NCBI RefSeq assembly: GCF_047663525.1
Contig: NC_092591.1
Coordinates: 33,947,001-34,011,000 of the forward strand
DNA length: 64,000 bases
Direction of reading: 5' to 3'
Source of the DNA: Anas platyrhynchos
Lineage: Eukaryota; Chordata; Aves; Anseriformes; Anatidae
This document shows, piece by piece, positions 1 through 13,700 of this stretch. Each line of letters starts with the position of its first letter. The first letter of the stretch is position 1. The position numbers and the translations under genes are program-made. The notes beneath the pieces were generated by a model that saw only the letters and a program-made list of their open reading frames with translations, searched no databases and was not told the DNA's origin.

Positions 1-1720
1 TCCCAGTGGACATAGTTGTGTCTGTGAAATAAATTGAACTGCTTAAATACTGAAAGTAGGTCAGGCTGAAGTTGCTGATGCTTTCTTTGTCATCTGTAGC
101 TATAGTCCTAACAGAAGGTGCCTCTCTTTCCTATCTCTTTTTTCCTTCTCTTTCTTCATTGAAAAAACTTCTCCTGATTGAATCCCCAAGAATTTCTTTA
201 GAAATCTTTTTTTTTATAATGATTTACTCCCTTTAACTGATGTCAGATGTTTATACCCTTTTCTTAGTAAGGACTACTGTGGAACAGTCATCCTAAAAAA
301 ACCATAAATCCTAAACCCCAGAAAAATATTTTGGGATTAACCAGTCACAAGTAAATTTGTCATTGCAAAGCAGAGTGAAGTTTTGCATTCATGATAATGG
401 AGCACACTGCATCCCCAGCACTGTTGCTTCTGGTGGTCAAAGACATCGGTGTGGTGTGGTGTGCTGTTGTCAGGGAGCAACAAGGACTGGCTGATCTGCA
501 GGAGAAGAGGAGCCCGTAGTCAAAGGTGACAGGAAGGCTGGCAGAGCTAGTGGCCTCAGTGGCAATGGGAAAGTCCTACAGTACCTAAACAGGGTGGAGC
601 AGACTAAGTCCAGTGACAGTAAATTGATTCAGCCAGCAGTCCAGAGCACCAGACAAATCCATAGTGATGAGACGGGTCCAGGAACAAGCCAGGAAGACAA
701 ATCAGCAAGTCAGACTCAGTCTGGAGTTGGTGTGCAAGGTTGGTCCCAGTTCAGCGATTGCCAGGCAAATCTATAGCAGCAAGGCAAGTTCGAGTTCAAA
801 TCAAGAAGCTGAGTGTGTGGGCCATGGTTTGGATCAGTGGGGTACATGGCCAGGTGTGGGTGTGGTTGCAGTGCTGCTGCAGCATTGCTCAGTTGGGGTT
901 CAAGGATGAGAACCTGACCTTGAAAGTAGCTCTCAAATGAAAGTCTCAAGTAAAAGGACCTTGCTAAAACTTCATGGAGCACTTTCAGGGAGCCTCTGTT
1001 GAGGTGCTTTCAAGCTTTTTCTCAAGTGGCTCCAAGGCCAGCAAAAGTTCTCTGACAGCTCTGTTTTACAATGGCTTTGAATGCAGCCAGCTGAACTAGG
1101 AGATGGGGGAGGCACACTGAATGCCCTGGCAGCTCAGGCCATTGTGCTAGTCTGTGAGCTAAAAGCAGTCCTGCTCTAAGTGGGTGCAGCTCAAGTGTGT
1201 GATATTGTATCCATTTTCATTCCATTGAATTTTTTCAGGTGCTGCTTTGATGAAGAAATAGATTGGTTACAAAACTGTGTTAAGGGAAGAAGGAAATCCT
1301 GACCCTTCAATAAGAAAGGGCAGCAAGAAATATGTGACTGATTTTGAGGACTGAAAATTGCCTATTGTCCATTTTCAGCTTCTACGGAGTGTGACCTGCC
1401 TTTCTCTTGTCATATTGCCACAGACTACTGTGGCACACAGAAAATAAGAACATGAACATGTTACTGGGGGAAAAGACAGAATTACATCCTAATCTGTTGC
1501 ATAAGATGTGTTGCATCTGTGTTAAGATGTCATGCACTTTGAGCATTATCAGATTTTGTCCCTGAGAAAGGGCTTCTGTATTGCAGTGTCATACTGCTAA
1601 GGTAGGAGTCGGTTTTAGTTAATCGGCTCTGGAATAAATGAGCAGTGGTATAAATTGAAGCATTTCCTCCACCTTGTATCTCTACTTATCTTTTGATCAT
1701 CTCCTGCCTTTTTGTTCCAG
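1..1720 (+). other. MAPKBP1: MAPKBP1 intron 3' part, cut by the window edge
   Basis: No exon was found before 1,721; the residues expected just upstream in the protein (an ITAVKF-type strand) are not encoded here. About 470-1,200 contains quasi-repetitive caga/ccag-rich sequence that reads like an old interspersed repeat, but I cannot name its family. Confidence 0.6.
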
Positions 1721-1791
1721 CCAATGATGGGAAAGTGAGAATGATCAGCTGTGGAGCAGACAAGAGCATCTATTTCCGCACTGCGCAGAAG
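1721..1791 (+). CDS. MAPKBP1: MAPKBP1 visible exon 1 (WD repeat)
   Basis: The acceptor ends ttgttccag and the donor is gtaaag. The exon carries two bases of a split codon and then 23 codons, [20 protein letters not shown] continuing to AQK. The [10 protein letters not shown] strand is a diagnostic MAPKBP1/WDR62 WD-blade motif. It ends in phase 0. Confidence 0.95.
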
Positions 1792-4700
1792 GTAAAGTTA
1801 TTGCAGCTTGCTGTGTGTTTTTTTTAATAATCTCTTCAAAAAAGAAGTACTTTAAAGAGCAATATCAGAATTCTGTAAGTGCTTGTTGCTGTTTCAGCCT
1901 CAGTGTCTCTATACTAGAGATTACATTCAGAGAACTAGTTATATGAAGCATGCAGGGCTCCCAGCCTGACCTCTCTCAGCAAGATTCAAAGTAGAGAACT
2001 GTCAGGATATCTACTTTTCTTCTGCTGTCCCAGCTATTGTGAAGAGTAGTGAAAGAGTATGGGCTGGAGGGAGGAGTTTGCTGTGCCTCCAGTCCCAGTT
2101 GCTCCCAGCACACCTGGTTAGGGGGAAGTGTTGGTTTGTGCTGGCTGTGTGAGAGCATCTGAATTTAGAAGTTTTTAGTAATGTGTTAACTACTTGATTT
2201 TGACATGGTCTTTTACCTGCTTGCTTAGACAGGAGAAGGGGTTCAATTTACCCGAACACATCACATTGTTAGGAAGACCACTCTGTATGACATGGATGTG
2301 GATCCCAGCTGGAAATACGCGGCTATTGGTTGCCAGGATCGTAATATCAGGTTAGTTTTCACCTCTTGTCTTGAAAATATTCTTGCAATCATAAATGAGT
2401 TGGCCAGAGCAGTCTGAGCCCCATCATTGTTCCTTGATTCTTTGCCACAGCATTTTCAGAGTGATTTGAGGTCTCACCTCAAACTCTGAGGTTGGACTCT
2501 GCTTTTTCCCTTGCTAATAACAAACAAACAAGTGTAGTTATATAGTAATGTCCCTTGGATTCTTGGCTTCTCACTGGGTTGCCTTGCAGAGCAAAGCCTT
2601 TCTACTGGAGAGAGAAAGTGTGCCTTCCTTGGCACATCATTGAGCGGTGGGGTAAGAACTTCTGCACTATGGTAACTTTTACTTTTAAAAGTATGTCCAT
2701 TGAGAAGCTTTGAGGTAATGTGAAGTAGCTGGGACTGCAGGAGGACTGAACTAGTTGTGGCTGTCTTTTCACAAGTGGAGCCCATTCTCTGCTCCTTTTT
2801 TATCAATTTCTCCAGCCTGTCTGCTTCTGCCTTCAAAGCAAAGGAGAACCTCTGTAGTTGTGTGTCTCTTGTAGTATCTGGATGACATGCTGAGAATTCT
2901 GGACATAGCTCAATGCCACTGCTCAATGTCATTTGTTTTTGCATTCTCATGTAAATAAAGGGTCTTGCTCTCTTAAACCTTTATTTTAATATGAAGAAAC
3001 CACAGGTATTTTTATAGTAAGGGTGGACTGGCTGGAGCTTATTATGAGCTGTTCCTGCTACATAGCCATTAAGAACCATAACAAGGCATAGCAAGGTTTG
3101 CTCCCTCCCTTTCTACTTCCCTTCAGTGCCAGAATACTATACTTGTTCTTGATTGAGAATCAAACATGAATTTTAAATCAGATAATCTGCTTGATATTTT
3201 ATCATCCAGTCTTAGGTCCTTACATTACTTTCAAGGTTGTTTCTTAAACCATTTAATTGATTGGTGGTTATAGTTTGTAGAGACTGCAGCTCTACTTTCT
3301 GTGGTTAGGCCCTGTTCCCTGAATCTCATGTGAAATGTTCCCCCCAGGGTTTTCAACATAAGCAGTGGAAAGCAGAAGAAGCTTTACAAGGGATCCCAAG
3401 GTGAAGACGGCACCCTCATTAAAGTAAGTTGTTTTCTTTCTTCTTCCCTTTTCCTTTTTCCTACTCTTCTGAGTGTAGATTAGAGCTTAGAAAATGAAAT
3501 ACGAATCTGAACACAATAATGTTTTTTTTTTTTCTTGCTCTCTACTTTGCTTATCCTTATCCTGCTGTTGCTTCCTCCTACCTCCATCCTTAAGGGACAG
3601 TAATTTTTTTAAAAAAGTAATTTACAGATAATTTCTCTCTGTCCCCTGTGAGACGTAGTCCCATGCTGCAAAAGCAAGCAGAACTGCAACAATGTCTATC
3701 AGGAAATACTTAAGTCTCCTTACTTCAGTCCTTTAATTTTTTGCTCCAGAGAGCTCATTCTGGCCTTCTTGATTATTGTTGATAGGATTTTTAGGTGGAG
3801 TTGCCTGTTGATTAGAGTTGAGAAATGTCATTACCGGAGGGCAAGTGCAAGTTCAAGGCTTTACAAGTTGGTAAAATTAAGTAGCATCTGCTCTGGAAAG
3901 CTCAAGTTCTCTGAGCCTTGGAGGGCTGGACAAACCCAGCACTTTTGTTTAGACAGAGTCTTTCATGTTTCACAGCTGCTGAGTGTATCCAGGCTTTGGG
4001 GTAACTTGCCTGCTTCTGCCACTTTCCTGTGCTTCCCTCATTTAAGATTTAGTATTAATACTGATGTTAGCACATTGGTGTGTGGAAGCGTTACATTCAT
4101 GTCTTTAAAGGGGGAAGACCGATTGACAAAATCAAAGTATCTCTCTGCTTAAGTTACCAAACAAGCTTCTTCACTGTTTTTGTTTTCAATCATTTTTACG
4201 TTTTCATATTTTTATACTTTCTAGAACAAATATTTCTGTACAGCTGCACAGGCTTAGCAGTATTACTGATGGGTGTAAATAACTGGGTTAAAAAAAGGAG
4301 AGGAAAGCAAACAGCTTTGTTCAGTGTCACCTCTTCTTTTTTACAGAGAAACAAGTTCTCATTCTCTGTGTCTATTATATTCCTATCCAGTTTTTATAAG
4401 CCATAGTAATGAAAATGAAAAATTGATAGTAAGCTCAGGTGTCTGATTATATCTTTCTCAGAGGACAAACTGTGAAGTGTTGTTGGAAGCTGCATTTTTT
4501 TGTTTTTACTATCCTTTATTTTCCATGTGTATCTCAAGTAGGGAATCTCAATTATTTTGTTTGTTTTTAGGACAGTTATGTAACCAAGGGATTATAGTTG
4601 CCTCTGGAATTTAAACTTTTTTGGTATGTTGTTGTGAGGTCATAACATACATAGAAGTTTAGCAAATAGAACCCAAACAGTGATATCTGAAGCAAAAGAT

Positions 4701-7700
4701 ACAGCAACAAAATAAACATTATAGAAAAAAAGCTATTGTTATTTTAGCATAGTGGCTTCTTCAAAAAACAGACATTTTCACTCTTGATTCCTCAAAGTTC
4801 TGCAAAGCACAACGCATGGCATTTGCTGATGGTAGCTATATTTGCTGTGTAGTGCTGGTGTATATTTAAAACAAAACAAAACAAAAAAACAACAAAGTTG
4901 TGAATGCTGGAGATTTGACCACATCATCATCAAAGATGCTTTTTCTCTGTTAGTTTCTCTCATCAGGATTGGAGTCTGAAATTTTCACTAAAGTCTGGCA
5001 GCTCTGATTTTATTTATTTTATTTATTTGTTTTGATTTTCTATTTTGTTTTTCTCTTACCTCCTAAACAGGTGCAAACTGATCCCTCTGGGCTTTATATT
5101 GCCACCAGTTGTTCTGACAAGAACCTCTCCATCTTTGATTTCTATTCTGGCGAGTGTGTTGCAACCATGTATGGGCACTCAGGTAGGGCATGTAAACTTG
5201 TGGAAACACATTTTTCTGCTGATGACTGTAATATTACAGTCTGATACTAGTCGAAGCTTTCTGAAGGTTCCTCTCCACCAAAGTTTACCCAGTGGATATT
5301 TTGGACTAGGTTATATTTGGGTGAAATTGTCATAGTTTATTTCATTGCAAACTTTTTTCAGACTGCATTTTGCATTGGAAAACATAAGCACATGTGCATG
5401 TGTGCCTGTCAGGCCACGTATTTGTTTGCACAGTTAATGGACTGTGTAAGATAGTTTATGTTTTTTCAGTGTATGCTAAATTTCTTTATGATATGCTCTC
5501 AGCTCCTGTAATGCAGGGGTTATTCTGTTATAGACAAGAAGAGACTTCAGTCTGTATGCTTATTTTGCCATGGCATAGCCTTTCTAATCTTAGGTGGTTA
5601 TGGTAATTGGGGCATATCGATCTGTGAAGTGTTTGGCTTTAATCAGTCTGTGTTCAGCACAGCAATTCAAATTCTATTTGGCTAATGATCTGTTCTACTC
5701 TTAGAAATAATTAAAAGAAGGTGAATTGATTATTCTTTATTTCACACAGAAATTGTAACTGGGATGAAATTCAGTAATGACTGCAAACATCTGATCTCTG
5801 TTTCTGGTGACAGGTAAGGGGGATTTGTTTGTGATACCAGCTCATACCATCTTACACTAAATTTAATGTTTCTCCAGAAGGAAGGTAGATTTCATGAGGA
5901 ATGTCTTATGAAGTCCAAAGAAACGTAAAGGCATTCTAAATCTGAAATGTGCTCTGGCAGAAATGATGCTTCCATAGAACAAGACATCTATGTGAAACGT
6001 TTTTCTTGTGGTTTTCTGAATGTAGGTACTATTATTTCCTGCTGGAAAGGAAACAGGGATGTGGCCTCTTACTTTACCACTCTCAGGTCCGTAGCATAAT
6101 GCAGTGTAATGGAGTTTGTGATATTCTGAACAGCGGTGCCACAACTTTCTCTTACAGTACCCCCATTTGTGAGGTTTCACCATGTGAATGGACCTGCCTA
6201 GCAGCAAAAAGGAAAGGCCTGTCCCCAGTCTTCCCACTCCTGTCCATATGGTCCTTTTCCCTGCTCCCCTAAGTCAGTTGTGGTGCAGCTGACCCCTCAC
6301 TAAGCTGGTTCAGGTCACTACATCAGCAGCCCCTGGCTCCCCAGCTGAGGTTCCTGCTGATTATTGAGCCAAATCAGCTCATGAAAACATTAAATAATAA
6401 CCAGACTGAGCCTAAGGGAAAAGCAGAATATATGCCAAATGTAATGATTGTAGAGGTGAGTAGACTCACTGCTTCTGGAATCAGTGAATACTTAAATCAG
6501 CTGAAACTAATAAGATTTTCCTTTGAGAAACAAGGCTTCCTGGAGTGCCATTTCAAGGTCTATGCAACCCAGATTCTCTCTTTTTCTCTCTCTCTTCTAT
6601 TAATAAAACAACTGAACTGTAAACAGAGTTCTAGAGAGTCAATTGTTACAAAATGTAAAATATACTGCCTTAAATTGCATGAAGTTGTTACTTGTTTCAG
6701 TAAAAAGTAAATTTGTCTTTCCTTATTTCTTTCATGTGTGTAAATAGATTAAAGGAAAGGTTGCAGAATAAAGACCCCTTTTGTTGTGAATTTCTGATAA
6801 ATTCCAGAAACATGGAAGCTTTGAGGTAGCCAGTGCTGCATGTGATTTAGTGCAATGTTCCCTTGTTGACATAAGAGAGTGTCATTTTCTTCACCAAGGG
6901 TGTGGAGGAGGAGGTTGAGAAGTGAGGAAGGGATTCATGTAGAACTTAGCTGTAAGGAGCAGAGAGAGTGCCTTTTATGAAGGAGAACAGGGAAAATAGC
7001 CTGGTCACACGCTGCATCATGTGCAAAGAATGAAACTGGGAAGAGAACAATGGAGATGAGGGGCACAAGGATTGGGAGAAAAATACTGCACGTTCAAAAA
7101 AATAAAATAATAAAATATAAACAACAGAAAAAAAAACAAAGGGGTAGGTAGAAGCATATTTATGCAAAGCTTTTTGTAGAATGTTAATGTATTTAATGCA
7201 TTTACAAGTTCATGCTGTTTGCTGCTTATCTCTAGGTTTGATTGCTGTGGAGGCAGGGTAAATGAACAAGCCAGATTTGCTTGCCGAATTTTCTTTGTCG
7301 CTTTTCAGTGTTGTCTCAGCAGCAGATTATAGTTGCTGTTATGTTCAGGAGAGATGCTTTTTGAGGAGAAGCAGCTGGCTGCCTTAGGTTGCCATAGTTC
7401 CCAGATGCAGTGCCTCACAACTTTCTCTTGGCTAAAAAGCTGGGGAGAAGGATGACAACGTTTTCACTGGTGATGGGAAGCTTCTGTGTCTGTGTGTGAC
7501 TTGAGTAGCTGGGAGTGATGTTCCACTCATGTGTGACAAAGCTCAGGGACTGGGGCCAAGAAGTGATTTGTCTGTTTTTTGTGAAATGGTGTTTTGTTGT
7601 TGTTGTTTGTTTCCTTTTGGTGTGGCATGAAAAAGAAACTTTTAAAAATGTCCTTCCATGAAACAAACAAACAAACAAATAATGTACAAGATGTAGGCAT

Positions 7701-10700
7701 TCAAGATCCTGGTGCTTTTGGTGTTTGCCTCTGGTCCAGGAGACCAAAATTCATGATCACTGTTCAAAATGGTAGAGGAAATGAATTTTTACAAACTAGC
7801 AAGGAAGGAGGGGAAAGCCCCTCATTGAAAATTCCTTTGTATATTGGAGTACTGATGAATAGGGTGACACTGACAGATCTTGAAGAACTTGATTAAATAC
7901 TCTTTGGATTCCAAAGTAGGAAGCCTGATGTTTTAAGTGATAGCAAAAACACCACCCCTGTTTCTACATCAGCGTAAATACACCCAGCTAGACAGGAAAG
8001 ATGGGTGAGATGAAAAGAATTAGTTAGCACTGGGGTTGTATTTTAAAGAAAATACTGGTTGCTTTATTGTCTAGTAGCTGAAGATGAGATACAGTATTCT
8101 CTAATGTGATGAGGTATTTTTTTTTTAAGCCAGATTTCTGAAGAAAATGAAACCAGTGAGATGAGACTTTGTTTTCCTTTCTTAAACACTTTTTTTAAAC
8201 ATCCATTGACCAAATTCCATAACATTCCTTAGAAGTTTCCTGGGGCGAGTCAGAATAGAAAAGTAGAAGAACTACCCTGGCTGTAAAAAGAATGACTGCA
8301 GAAGCTTAACTGTTAGGACACCACAGAGAATCAATGAGATGGAGGGAGAGACTTTAGGAAAATCTTGCCCATAGGGGAAGGTGCAATCAGAGCCTGCAGC
8401 TTAACTGATGCTAAGAGGATGTAAAACACATCTGTAGAGAGACAGACTCCATTTATCCTTCTGGCTATGGAGTAACTTGTTATGATATTCCCTTCAGCAG
8501 CTGGTTAGGTAGGGGAATAAAGGTACAGGACAAGACGTGAGCCCGTGCAAATGTCTGTGCAGTTGCTCTAGTTCACAAAGAGTCTTTGCCAGGCAGGCTT
8601 TACATTTTTGTCATGAGGCTTGTGATGGGATTGAGTTTCCATTACGCTGTTCCTGTGTTTGTCTCTCCCCACCACAGTTCAGAAGGTCTCTTGTTTGCCT
8701 TTGCAAATGAAATCGATAATGTTAATAAAACGAGCTGAGACTTAAACCAAGCCTTATCTTTCCCTCTTTCAGCTGCATCTTCATCTGGCGTCTGAGCTCA
8801 GAAATGACCATCAACATGCGGCAGCGACTATCTGACATGAAACAGAGAGGAAAGCAGGCAGAAAAGTCACCTCCACACAAGACAGCTGGACTCATGAGGT
8901 GAGCAGAGTAGACTGAGAAGAGCTGGCTTTGTAGGATTTAAAGTGAAAAGTGTGGCACTGGGGTTCAACTGGAAAGTTTTTGCTGTTTTCACTCACAGTG
9001 TCTTCTAAAAGTTCCATTACTCTTCTGTTGTTTTTGCCATGATTTTTGTGCCTCTTCTTTGGATATACAACCCTGACTGTGGTATTCCAGACAGGCTTAC
9101 CTGCTGTTGCTTCACTGATTGCAATATGTATGTAATGTCCCTTGTGTCTTATTTTAGTTTAATAATGTGGTCAAAAGCTTTTAACAAGCAGTCTAGTACT
9201 GAGATTGGTACACAGCATCCCACCAAGGAAGCCTTGTTCCTTCATGAATAAAACTTGGTGGATCTAGGCTGAATGCAATTTAAAGGTGATTTTCTGCAGT
9301 GGCAGTACTGACATAAACCTGTGAGCTGCATGAGTTTGCCATGTTGATCATAATTGTGAAAAGTTCTTACAGTTTTATAATTTCTTTGTTAACTATTTTC
9401 AGGAGGCTTTGAAGAAAGTCACCTTTAATTATAAATATAAAAATAACTTCCATGAGAAGTTCTTGCCAGACAAATCATATTATTATTTTTGCTTGGTGAG
9501 CAACATAACTAAAAACTGCCACAGTCTACAAACTAAATAGATCTAAATTTATCTGGTGACCTTTCTTTAAAAAGTTGTTCTTAAACACAGACGCTAGTTT
9601 CATGTAGAACAAGAGGGAGAGGAAATTATGAATTATTAGGGTAATGTCCTTGGATTCTCTACAGTTAGTAAATAGCTGAGATTCACTTGACCAAAAGCAA
9701 CATAGGAAAGACTCCTGACAAAGCTGATGTGGGATCAAAGTGGAGGGGGGGAAAAAAAGGAAGAAAAAAGAAAAACAGAGCTTTTTGATGCTATGTCCCA
9801 CAGTTTTCCTCCTCTGAATGTCTACAAATTGATTTCTGGATATAGAAGTGCCAAAGCTTTGGAGGACTTACCACACTGGTCGTTAGAGTATCGCAAGGAG
9901 CTTCCTGCTCCCTTTGGGAGCGAGTAACATTTGAACAAGTCTGTCTGCATAGTTTCATTTGGGAAGGTCTTGATCTGTTCATTCTTGAAACAACTCTTGC
10001 CTAATAAGTGCTTTCAGTAACGATACTAGGAGAACTCATGAAGCCTTTTTCTAGCCAAAATTCTGGAGCTGTCAAGCAATGTGCTTTTTATAGCAGACTC
10101 TCCATTATTCCAGCAGCTGCCGCCTTACCCTACTGAGGCTCAGCCTGTGACAGATAATCCCAGTTCTCTTCCGCATTAGGTGATACTTGTTTCCATCACA
10201 GACGCTTGCTGAAGGGCGGTGTTAGTGCCACGCCAACCCCAGCACTTTATTAAACTTGTTTGGTTACCTCCTTGCAAGCCTGGAATCTTCTTGTTTGGTC
10301 AGCTTTGAAAGCTTGTTTTCAGTTTTGATCGACCGCTGTGGTCACTGGATTTCAGCAAAGACATAACTCCAGAGCATTTTGGATTGGGACTGAATATGGA
10401 AGAAGAGCCTATTGGACCAGCATTACTGAGGTGGGAGAAGAGAAACTAATGAACTTTAGCGAGATTAGTTTTCTAGATGCCCTAGAGCTGTTCTGGTTGT
10501 GTTTCCAAAGTCTGTATGTGTAGGTTGCAGTAGAGAGTTAGTTTATACCTTAAGATATAAAATTGTTGTCTCAAAAGGAGTCACAATAATATTAAGAAAG
10601 ATCCCTGCCTGGTGATATGTCATTGTTGTACTAGATTTTCTCGAGAATGGTATTACTAGAATTTGGTGTGGGTAGTAATGCATTCTATAGTTCCATAATA

Positions 10701-13700
10701 TGAGAGTATGACAAAACAAATAACCAAAATATTACCAGGGAAACAAAACTGAGCTGAGGTGGCAGTGGGGAGCAGGAGACTTCTAATTCACGACAGTGCT
10801 GTCTCTATCCAGCTGCAACTGACAGGGCAGGGATTAGCCCAAGTGAATAACATCTGGAATGCAAACACGTAGAAAATGCCTTTCTGGGTCAATCCAGTGT
10901 TCCACAAAGTTCAGTGTTCTGTCTCTGTCTGTGGAAGTGCTGTTCAGTGAGACACTGATCCTTGCTATATGGACCTTTGTGGTGCACTCGCCTTATGCTC
11001 AGTTGTTGCATCTGGGATGTTAGGAGTATGCCTGTTCCCTTTAGTCTTTGGTCATGGAGCCATTGTCCACTGAATTTGTATAAATCCTTTTTGAACTCTG
11101 TAATATTCTCTGCCTCTGCACCCTCCCATGGTGACAAGTTCCAGAAGTTCACTATTGTCTATGGAAAGAAAGGCTTTTTTCTCTATTTTAAACCACACTT
11201 CTGCTAGTTCATTGAAAGCTCCCTGGTTCTGAATATTGTGAGTTTGGGTGAAGTGTAGTTCTGCATCGAGATACGTGTCATCCCCGGGGTTTTGTAATCC
11301 TCTGTCATAAACTCTTCCCATCCAACCTTCTTTCCAAACTGAGTCTTAGCCTTTTCAATACATCCAAAAACTTCTAGAGATACTAAAGCTTCTCCTCTGA
11401 AGGATTTTTCTGACTCGCCTTATGAGACATTACGTTATTTTGGACCTGATCAGACCTGTATGACCCACCATTCTCCATAGTGCCCTTGATAGCCTTCTAG
11501 TTCTGCCTCTGGTTGTGAGAATTGCTGATGTGTGCTTTTCTCTTATCTGCTGAACATGTGGAGCTTTGATTGTTTGGGATAAAGAACTTACTCAGCTGAT
11601 ATTGCTGGTACTTTTTGGTTTTGAGACATTTATGTTTTCAGCTGAGGAGTCATGTAGAGGCCTTTTAATTCAACTTTTGATTTTGATCCAAGTATGCGTT
11701 TATTGTTTAGAAAAGCTTGTCTCAAAATTTTGGAAGGGAAGTTTTAAATTGATTTTACTGTGGAATGTTTACAGCGATTAGTCTAGTTTTAGCTGAGCAT
11801 TTATATTTTTTAATTTTAAAAGTCGCTTTTTCTGTGACTTTCATTGAAGCTCTGGTATAAATAGCAGAAGATGGAAATGTTATCTGAATTACATTGGCAA
11901 ACATACAGTAATTTTAGACAAAGAAGTACTGTGTGCCCTTGGGTATATTTGGAAAGAGGAGCTCCTTATCAAATTTTCAGTGAGGCTTTGGTCCAGTCCA
12001 GGAAAGCTGTGCCTTTTCCAGGGCTCATAAAGGGGCAGGTTTTTGATGCCAAATCAAAAGTGGTGCCTGAGTCTGTGCTGGGCTGCTTAGGTTTTAACAC
12101 CAGGGAAGCTCTGAAGTCAGCAGCACTGTGATCTTTCTGTCAGGAAAAGCAGGGTAACTTTGATTTTAAAACCCTTAGGCATTTGGCAGAGGATGGAATC
12201 AGCTAGTGTACCCTACCACATAGGATGTTAAGGTTTCATAAATAGACTCTCAGAGCTGACAGTTTAAGTAGCACAAGATCAGAGAGGGAATGCTGATAAC
12301 ATATCTGTTGAAAGGATAGTTGACATTCTCGTGTTTTGTTGTGTTGTTTTAAGAAAAGAAAGAAAGGTTAAACTGAGGACATTTAAAAGAATACAGAGTG
12401 CTCTAACATCAGATGTCTTAATACTAGAGCTCTGTACATACATGTAGCACTTCTAAGTCTGCTATATTATATGTCCTGAAGACTTTCCAACTGAAGGTCC
12501 TTCCCTGCCATTGACCCTGTACTGGCCAACCCTTCAGAAACTGGAAACTTTGAAGTGCAACTGACTCTGCCCATCCCCACAGAGCAAAACCTAGGCATGG
12601 TACTAGGAGGGGATAGATCCTTAGCCAAGGAGGAAGCCAAGAGCATGGACAATTAAAATCCCTGCACTGAGTCGCACATATAATAAGGCCATGGACATGT
12701 CTGTACATGCTGTTCTGGAATAGCTACTCTGAAACATTCATTCAGGTGTAATGATGCTTTGTTGGGGTTGACTGAACCTGTTCTCAGCAGGAATTCAGCA
12801 AAACCTCAGAAGTCTTCTTCCTTCCATGTCAGAATGCTCTCATGTGGTGCTCATTCGGAAGCAACTCCCATGCTTGAAACCTCAACCTATTACTCTGACT
12901 TTCATCCAAGCATGAACAAGAACTGAGGAAGAGTGTTGAGGACGTGTGGAATGTGTTTAGAAGAAAACCCAGTGTATGTAGATGAATGTGGAGAAAGAAG
13001 TAAAGTCCAAATTGAAGGATTGACTTGGGCAAGCAGAAGAGTTAAAACACTCAAGACCTTGTGAACCTAGGTTTCATTTTCAGAAGTATCTCTGAAGTCA
13101 GTGGGCCCAAGATGCTTCTGAAAACCCCATTCAGTTATCTGCATTTGAGTCACAGGACTGAATTTGAAAAGCAAAAGAGAGTTGTAAAAAGGAGGATGTA
13201 GAAGGGGGCTTGAATTTTTTGCTGTGTAATGTGAGACAACCGTACATTTGTATTGGATACATCTGACTTCATAATTTGCTTGGCACTTACAAAAAAAAGT
13301 AAAAAAAGGTAAAAAAAGAAGCCCATCCTACTTCCAAAATATGTTTTACATTCACTTACTCAGCTTCTTTGAGGATGCTGGAAAATACTACTTTTTTTTT
13401 TTTTCTTTTTTCCCCCTTGCTAATTTTTTCAGTCCCTATCTGATGGATAGAGGCCATCTATTTGTAACATAAAATGCGTTGATAGTAATCCTCCCTTCTC
13501 CATTTACACCAATAACAATACATGCAGGAATTTAGCAAACATGTAACCTTGCCTTGCCATAACACTTCCTCATAGTAAAGCAACCAATCAGTTAGATGCT
13601 AAGAGGTCTAATCCAACCCTTCTTCCTTGATGATCTCCTCAAACAACCATGGTGGACACAAGCAGAAGGATGCTAAGTTACTGATAAAAGTTAATATTGC

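Noticed and set aside
2474-2950. 158-codon minus-strand open frame in a MAPKBP1 intron
   Set aside because: No family motif or splice context; composition looks like ordinary intron.
13600-13645. Possible CR1 3' tail (agaggtctaatccaaccctt)
   Set aside because: Only about 20 bases resemble the avian CR1 end and the expected flanking tail is absent.
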